DNA from: DATKBT01 sp035546295
GTDB lineage: Bacteria > Acidobacteriota > Thermoanaerobaculia > Multivoradales > Multivoraceae
Reading direction: 5' to 3'
Length of the DNA stretch: 26,841 nt
NCBI GenBank assembly: GCA_035546295.1
Contig: DATKBT010000073.1
Span: 1-26,841, forward strand
Shown piece after piece: positions 22,800 to 26,841 of the stretch. Position numbers and translations under genes: made by a program. The notes under the pieces were generated by a model. It saw nothing but the letters and a program-made list of their open reading frames with translations. It did not search any database and was not told the origin of the DNA. Position 1 is the stretch's first letter, and each line of letters begins with the position of its first letter.

Positions 22800-24197
22800 G
22801 TGATGATCCAGGATCCCAAAGGTCCGGCGGACGAGAAGGCGCCGTCAGCGCCCTTCTCCCTGACCGGGATCGCCCGCTCGATCGGGCAGCATGGATTCCT
22901 CCGCAGCGTGGGGGTCCTGGTGGGCGGGACGGTCGTGGGCCAGGGCGCGATCCTCGCGGCCTCGCCCCTGATCACACGTCTCTACACGCCCGCCGACTAC
23001 GGCACCCTTGCCGCCTTCACCGCCCTTCTCTTCATGCTCCTTCCGGTGTCGGCGCTGCGCTACGAGCTGGCTGTTCCACTGGTCGAGACCGAGGAGGATG
23101 CGGCCGGAGTGGTGGTGCTCGCGTTGGGTGTCGTACTCGGCCTGGTCGCCGCCACCGTGCTCCTCGTGTGGCTGCTGCGCGGCGAGGTCGCTCGCTGGAC
23201 CGAGGCCCCCGCCCTCGCTCCCCTGCTCTGGCTCCTGCCGGTCGCACTGGCGCTCGGAGGCGCCTACCACGTGCTCAGCCACTGGGCGATCCGCCGTCGA
23301 GACTTCACGGTCATCTCCCGCTGCGAGATGACGCGACCGCTGACCAAAGTGGTGACCCAGCTGGGACTGGGGCTGTTGAAAGCGGGGCCCGCGGGCCTGG
23401 TGCTCGCCGAGATCACCGGAAGAGTGGGCGGGATCGCGCCGCTGACTCGAGGAGCCTTGCCGTGGCTGCGAGCACGACTGCCGCTCGTGGAGCGGCGCTC
23501 GATCGCGGCGCTGGCCCGGCAACACTGGCGATTCCCCGTCCTCACCGGCGGCGGGACGCTGCTGGGAGCCGCGGCCTCGCACCTGCCGGCTCTACTGATC
23601 GCCGGCCTGTTCGGGTTGCAGGCGGCGGGATGGCTGGCGCTGGCCCTCCGTTTGATCGCGATGCCGATCACTTTCCTGGGCAACTCGATCGGCAAGGTCT
23701 ATCTGAGTCGAGCCGGTCCGCTCGCCGGACGCGATGGGCGCAGCCTCCGCCGCCTGTACCTGCGCACCGGCTTGCTCCTGCTGTCCTGCGGTGCGATCCC
23801 GGCCCTCGCCCTGCTGGTCGCGGGGCCGCCGCTCTTCGGCGCCGTCTTCGGCGACGCCTGGCGAGAAGCCGGCCTCTATGCCCGTCTGCTCGCACCGATG
23901 TTCCTGGGTCAGTTCGTGATGGCTCCGCTGAGCAACACCCTCGACCTGCTGGGGCGCCAGCGCACGACCTTGCTGTGGCACGCGGCTCGACTGACCGTCG
24001 TCGTGGCTGCCTTCCTGGTGTCGAAACGGCTCGATCTGGGCGCAGCGACCGCGATCGGCGCCTATGGTGTGGGAACGGCCTGCCTGTACCTGCTTCTCTT
24101 CCTGCTGACGCTGAGGGGCGTCGGCACGAGCGCGGGCGCGCTCTCCATCGCGCCTCGGGCGCCGGCAATCGATCCCGCGCCCACGGACCGCGAGTGA
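22800..24197 (+). CDS. Wzx-like polysaccharide flippase (MOP superfamily)
   Basis: This 465-residue integral membrane protein has about 12 hydrophobic segments across nearly its whole length after a 30-residue cytoplasmic start. The family landmarks are VLVGGTVVGQGAILAASPLITRLYTPADYGTLAAF at the first helices, typical of polysaccharide biosynthesis proteins of the Wzx/RfbX group, and a repeat of the pattern in the second half (LLIAGLFGLQAAGWLALALRLIAMP). It would flip undecaprenyl-linked repeat units to the periplasmic face. The start is GTG 22800 or ATG 22803; no SD is visible and a hairpin lies just upstream. It implies a Wzx/Wzy-type assembly route, although no polymerase is in the window. 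Confidence 0.9.
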   Translation: MMIQDPKGPADEKAPSAPFSLTGIARSIGQHGFLRSVGVLVGGTVVGQGAILAASPLITRLYTPADYGTLAAFTALLFMLLPVSALRYELAVPLVETEEDAAGVVVLALGVVLGLVAATVLLVWLLRGEVARWTEAPALAPLLWLLPVALALGGAYHVLSHWAIRRRDFTVISRCEMTRPLTKVVTQLGLGLLKAGPAGLVLAEITGRVGGIAPLTRGALPWLRARLPLVERRSIAALARQHWRFPVLTGGGTLLGAAASHLPALLIAGLFGLQAAGWLALALRLIAMPITFLGNSIGKVYLSRAGPLAGRDGRSLRRLYLRTGLLLLSCGAIPALALLVAGPPLFGAVFGDAWREAGLYARLLAPMFLGQFVMAPLSNTLDLLGRQRTTLLWHAARLTVVVAAFLVSKRLDLGAATAIGAYGVGTACLYLLLFLLTLRGVGTSAGALSIAPRAPAIDPAPTDRE

Positions 24198-24255
24198 GCT
24201 TCGGGCGCCGAGGAGCCCCGGGTCCGGGCGGCACCGGCCCATCGAGGGTACGCTG

Positions 24256-25170
24256 ATGCAGTGGTTCCTGCACATCGGCCTGCACAAAACCGCCTCCACC
24301 TACTTCCAGAAGGAAGTCTTCCCCCACTGGCCGAACATCTGCTACCTGGGAGCTCCGCACCAGAAGTCGCTCAGAGAGCTCCTCCTCGAGGAGGGCGAGA
24401 AGCTGCTGCTCTCACGCGAGGATCTCTCGGGCAACCCGCTTGCCCCGGGAGGCTCCTCGTGGGCGGCGGAGCACGCGGCGATCTGCCGCCGGCTCGGGCG
24501 TCTTCTGCCAACCGCAAAGGTGATGATCTCGTTTCGTAGACAGGACCGGCTGCTCGCCTCCCTCTACGGCCAGTACATACAGCAGGGTGGCACGTTGCCG
24601 TTCGGTCGGTTCTTCGATGTCGAGAAGGACGCAGGCGTGGTGAAACGAAGAGACCTGCTCTTCCGCGAACGGGTGGAGGCCATCATCGAGAGCTTCCATG
24701 AAGCTCCCTTCATCTTCCTCTACGAGGAGCTGGTGACCTCGAAGCGGCAGCTGCTCGAGCGCATGGCGGCTTTCCTAGGGGAGCCGATCGAGCCCAGCCG
24801 GATCCGCGACAGCATCCACAATCGCAGCCTGGGGGCGCCTCAGGCTCGGCTCCTGCGCTGGGTCAACCACTTCGACAGGACTCCTCTGCATCCGCGAGGC
24901 GTGCTGCCGCTGACCAACCCGGTGAGCCGACGGCTGGGCCTCGATCCGCGGACGATTTTCCAGCGCCATTTGCAGTGGATCTCGGGGAGGCGAATCGAGC
25001 TGGAGCCCTCCGTGCTCGACGCGATCGCATCCCTGTACGCCGACGACTGGAGGTGGACGCTCCAGCAGAGCGAAGGGCTGACTTCGCCCGACCTTCTGTT
25101 TCCCGCGACCGCCAGCCCGACCCGAGCACAGGTGCAGTACCCTGGCGTCGAGGGGCAGTCGTCGCTGTGA
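24256..25170 (+). CDS. PAPS-dependent sulfotransferase-family protein
   Basis: This 304-residue protein begins MQWFLHIGLHKTASTYFQ; the G-x-H-K-T-x-S-T loop (about 8-15) is the 5'-phosphosulfate-binding loop of sulfotransferases. SFRRQDRLLASLYGQYI (about 92-108) corresponds to the 3'-phosphate-binding arginine/serine element. FIFLYEELVTSKRQLLERMAAFLGE is the usual later helix. It would transfer sulfate from PAPS to a sugar hydroxyl or a related acceptor. The start has GAGGG 7 nt upstream. It ends in GTGA overlap with the SpsF-like gene. The PAPS-binding family is clear; the acceptor is not. Confidence 0.83.
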   Translation: MQWFLHIGLHKTASTYFQKEVFPHWPNICYLGAPHQKSLRELLLEEGEKLLLSREDLSGNPLAPGGSSWAAEHAAICRRLGRLLPTAKVMISFRRQDRLLASLYGQYIQQGGTLPFGRFFDVEKDAGVVKRRDLLFRERVEAIIESFHEAPFIFLYEELVTSKRQLLERMAAFLGEPIEPSRIRDSIHNRSLGAPQARLLRWVNHFDRTPLHPRGVLPLTNPVSRRLGLDPRTIFQRHLQWISGRRIELEPSVLDAIASLYADDWRWTLQQSEGLTSPDLLFPATASPTRAQVQYPGVEGQSSL

Positions 25171-25916
25171 GGACGGTGGCCGTCGTCCCTTCCCGTTTCG
25201 ACTCGAGCCGACTCCCCGGCAAGGCCCTCCTGCCGCTCGCCGGGGAGCCGATGTTGAAACGGGTGTTGGAGCGCATCCAACGCTCACGCAGCCTCGAGGA
25301 GGTGGTGGTGGCGACCACGACTCTGCCGAGCGACGACCCGATCGTGCGGCTGGCATCGGACGAAGGGGCCAGAGTCTTTCGCGGAGACCCGGACGACGTC
25401 CTCGGTCGGATCGATCGGGCTGCGCGCGAAGCGCGGGCAGAGGTCGTCGTCGAGGTCATGGGAGACAGTCCGCTGGTGCACGCGGACCTGCTCGACGCAA
25501 CCGTGGATCTCTACGCTGGCGGTGACTACGACTACGTCGCCGGCTACACCGAGACGGTGCGTCTTCCGGGGCACCGTGACCGCAGGCCCTTCCCGGTGGG
25601 TCTGACGGCGCAGGTATTCGCTGCCGAGGTCCTCGCCCGGTGCGCCCGCGAGAAGCACGATCCCTATTCCCGGGAGCACTCGACCTCCTCGATCTATCGT
25701 GATCCGGAGACCTTTCGTCTCGGTTACCTGGAAGCCCGGGACGGCTGGTCGGAGGCCTGCCGGCCAGACCTGTTCCTGGCAGTCAACCTGCCCGAGCAGT
25801 ACCGGCTGGTCAACGGCGTCTTCGAGGCCTGCCTGCCGGAGGACGGCGACTTCGGCGTGTGCGCGGCGATCGCCGCCGCCGACGCTCTGCTGGCGGACCA
25901 GGGGAGCGGGCCGTGA
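25167..25916 (+). CDS. SpsF/KdsB-type cytidylyltransferase
   Basis: This 249-residue nucleotidyltransferase begins VAVVPSRFDSSRLPGKALLPLAGEPMLKRVLERI, with the S-x-R-L-P-G-K signature of KdsB/SpsF-type CMP/NDP-sugar synthases. VVVATTTLPSDDPIVRLASDEG, FRGDPDDVLGR and metal-binding GD100 (VEVMGDSPLV) follow. PYSREHSTSSIY matches the 'REHvT.yiY' element of the SpsF group (spore-coat polysaccharide, flagellin glycosylation loci). The substrate may be an acidic sugar or alditol; not provable here. GTG start 25167 overlaps the sulfotransferase stop, and the stop overlaps the next GTG (25913). Confidence 0.88.
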   Translation: MRTVAVVPSRFDSSRLPGKALLPLAGEPMLKRVLERIQRSRSLEEVVVATTTLPSDDPIVRLASDEGARVFRGDPDDVLGRIDRAAREARAEVVVEVMGDSPLVHADLLDATVDLYAGGDYDYVAGYTETVRLPGHRDRRPFPVGLTAQVFAAEVLARCAREKHDPYSREHSTSSIYRDPETFRLGYLEARDGWSEACRPDLFLAVNLPEQYRLVNGVFEACLPEDGDFGVCAAIAAADALLADQGSGP

Positions 25917-26841
25917 GGCGGTCCGATCGTGCGAGCGCTGCCGACAGCTCGGGCGCCACCCGCCAGCGCCCGCTGGTGACGGTGTACGTTCCCTGTCACG
26001 CTTACGGACACTTCTTGCAGCAGGCGATCGACAGCGTCCTCGGACAGCTCCTGACGAGCTGGGAGCTCATCCTCATCGACGACGCCTCGAGCGATGACAC
26101 GGCGAAGATCTGCGCCGCCTGTCGCGACCTCCATCCGGAGCGGGTCAGGGTGATTCGCAACGAGAGCGCTGCGGGTCTCGCGCACAACGCCAACGTCGCC
26201 ACCAGCATGGCACGGGGAAAGTACCTGATGCGTCTCGACGCGGACGACTGGCTGGACGAGGCTGCGCTGCTCGTCCTCTCCCGCTATCTGGACGACCATC
26301 CGCAGGTCGCGCTGGTCTACCCCAACTACTTCTATGTGGACGCCAAGGGCCGGTTCCTCGGAGTCGAGCACCGCAAGCGGATCGGCCCCGAGGCCGGGCT
26401 CCTCGACCTGCCCGCGCACGGCGCCTGCACCATGGTGCGCAAGCGGGTGATGAGGGCGATCGGCGGGTACGACGAGCAGCACAAGGCCCAGGACGGCTAT
26501 GACCTGTGGCTCAAGGTGCTCCACCGGTATCCGGTCGCCAACGTCGAGACGCCACTCTTCTACTACCGGCAACACTCCTCGTCGCTGAGTCGCGACTCGG
26601 AGCGCCTGCTCGACGCCCGGCAGCGGATCAAGCGCAGCTTTCTCGAGCAGAGGAAGGGAGCGGTTCGGCTCCAGACCGTGGCGGTGGTTCCGGCCAAGAA
26701 CACCTACACGCACATGACGGACGTGGTGCTCGCACCGCTGGCCGGAAGGCCGCTCATCGATTGGACGCTCGACGCCGCCCTCGGTTGCGAGCAGGTCGAC
26801 GAGATCGTGGTCAGCACCGACGACGAGCGGGTCGCCGCCTA
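25913..26841 (+). CDS. GT2 glycosyltransferase fused to NeuA-like CMP-sugar synthetase (partial)
   Basis: The first 309 residues are present and the frame is open at the right edge. Residues 20-225 are a GT-A family 2 glycosyltransferase: VTVYVPCHAYGHFLQQAIDSVL, ELILIDDASSDDT, the D109-x-D111 metal motif (MRLDADDWLDEAAL) and AQDGYDLWLKVL. From about 254 a second domain begins: VAVVPAKNTYTHMTDVVLAP, then LAGRPLIDWTLDAAL and EIVVSTDDERVA, the opening of acylneuraminate cytidylyltransferases. The usual A-R-G-G-S-K loop is replaced by AKNTYTHMTD. One protein would activate and perhaps transfer a CMP-activated sugar. GTG start 25913 overlaps the SpsF stop as GTGA. The rest of the synthetase lies outside the window. 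Confidence 0.85.
   Translation, partial: MRRSDRASAADSSGATRQRPLVTVYVPCHAYGHFLQQAIDSVLGQLLTSWELILIDDASSDDTAKICAACRDLHPERVRVIRNESAAGLAHNANVATSMARGKYLMRLDADDWLDEAALLVLSRYLDDHPQVALVYPNYFYVDAKGRFLGVEHRKRIGPEAGLLDLPAHGACTMVRKRVMRAIGGYDEQHKAQDGYDLWLKVLHRYPVANVETPLFYYRQHSSSLSRDSERLLDARQRIKRSFLEQRKGAVRLQTVAVVPAKNTYTHMTDVVLAPLAGRPLIDWTLDAALGCEQVDEIVVSTDDERVAA

Noticed and set aside
22751..24256. 501-codon frame starting with an ATGA overlap after the second GT4
   Set aside because: It is a shadow of the flippase with Arg/Gly-rich composition and no hydrophobic segments, whereas the frame at 22800 encodes a typical multi-pass MOP protein.
1..26841. CRISPR arrays, tRNA/rRNA genes, insertion sequences
   Set aside because: I looked for regularly spaced repeats, tRNA-like cloverleaf consensus (GGTTCRANNCC) and transposase or terminal inverted repeats and saw none convincing; a covariance-model search would be needed to exclude small RNAs.

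Overview
The window is about 26.8 kb of very GC-rich bacterial DNA with dense, mostly overlapping genes. Most coding frames have a strong G/C third-position bias. A lipoprotein adaptor, an RND pump, a TonB-receptor-like remnant and a Wzx-like flippase point to a Gram-negative (diderm) host. GC content and gene style would fit Acidobacteriota, Myxococcota or a related lineage. No rRNA, tRNA or taxonomic marker is present, so this placement is only a guess. I saw no CRISPR array, transposase or phage gene.

Layout. 1-521: 3' end of a secreted-type protein with a sialidase Asp-box. 905-5324: an RND efflux pair (lipoprotein adaptor and inner-membrane pump). 5640-6859: a divergent pair, an ankyrin-repeat protein (-) and a MarR regulator (+), with a perfect 17-bp palindrome and a TATAAT box between them. 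The TATAAT box is placed so that the MarR message is probably leaderless. 6911-7824 (-): a thioredoxin-like [2Fe-2S] ferredoxin and a DCC-family (DUF393) thiol protein, overlapping by GTGA. 8004-8625 (+): the relic C-terminus of a TonB-dependent receptor followed by a periplasmic CopC-type copper protein.

8865-26841 is a surface-polysaccharide locus built as two divergent transcription units around a spacer at 13232-13728. The minus-strand unit makes and modifies uronic-acid sugar nucleotides: a UDP-glucuronate 4-epimerase-like protein, a WbpA-type nucleotide-sugar dehydrogenase and a membrane-anchored sulfatase-superfamily protein whose active-site position is Thr instead of Cys. The plus-strand unit runs, mostly with 4-bp start/stop overlaps, through a methyltransferase, an NAD-dependent epimerase, a PHP-type hydrolase, a GT4 glycosyltransferase, an AsnB-type amidotransferase, a GlpD-like FAD oxidoreductase, a 528-bp stretch with two possible small ORFs, a second GT4, a Wzx-like flippase, a sulfotransferase, an SpsF-type cytidylyltransferase, and a protein cut by the window edge that joins a GT2 glycosyltransferase to a NeuA-like CMP-sugar synthetase domain.

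Together these genes suggest a flippase-exported acidic glycan that carries uronic acid (perhaps amidated by the AsnB homologue), is possibly sulfated, and may include a nonulosonic (sialic-acid-like) sugar. The polymerase, export channel, initiating transferase and nonulosonate synthase are not in the window and are expected beyond the right edge or elsewhere. The least explained parts are the GT2-CMP-sugar synthetase fusion, the PHP/AsnB/GlpD-like block and the 21005-21537 small-ORF chain.
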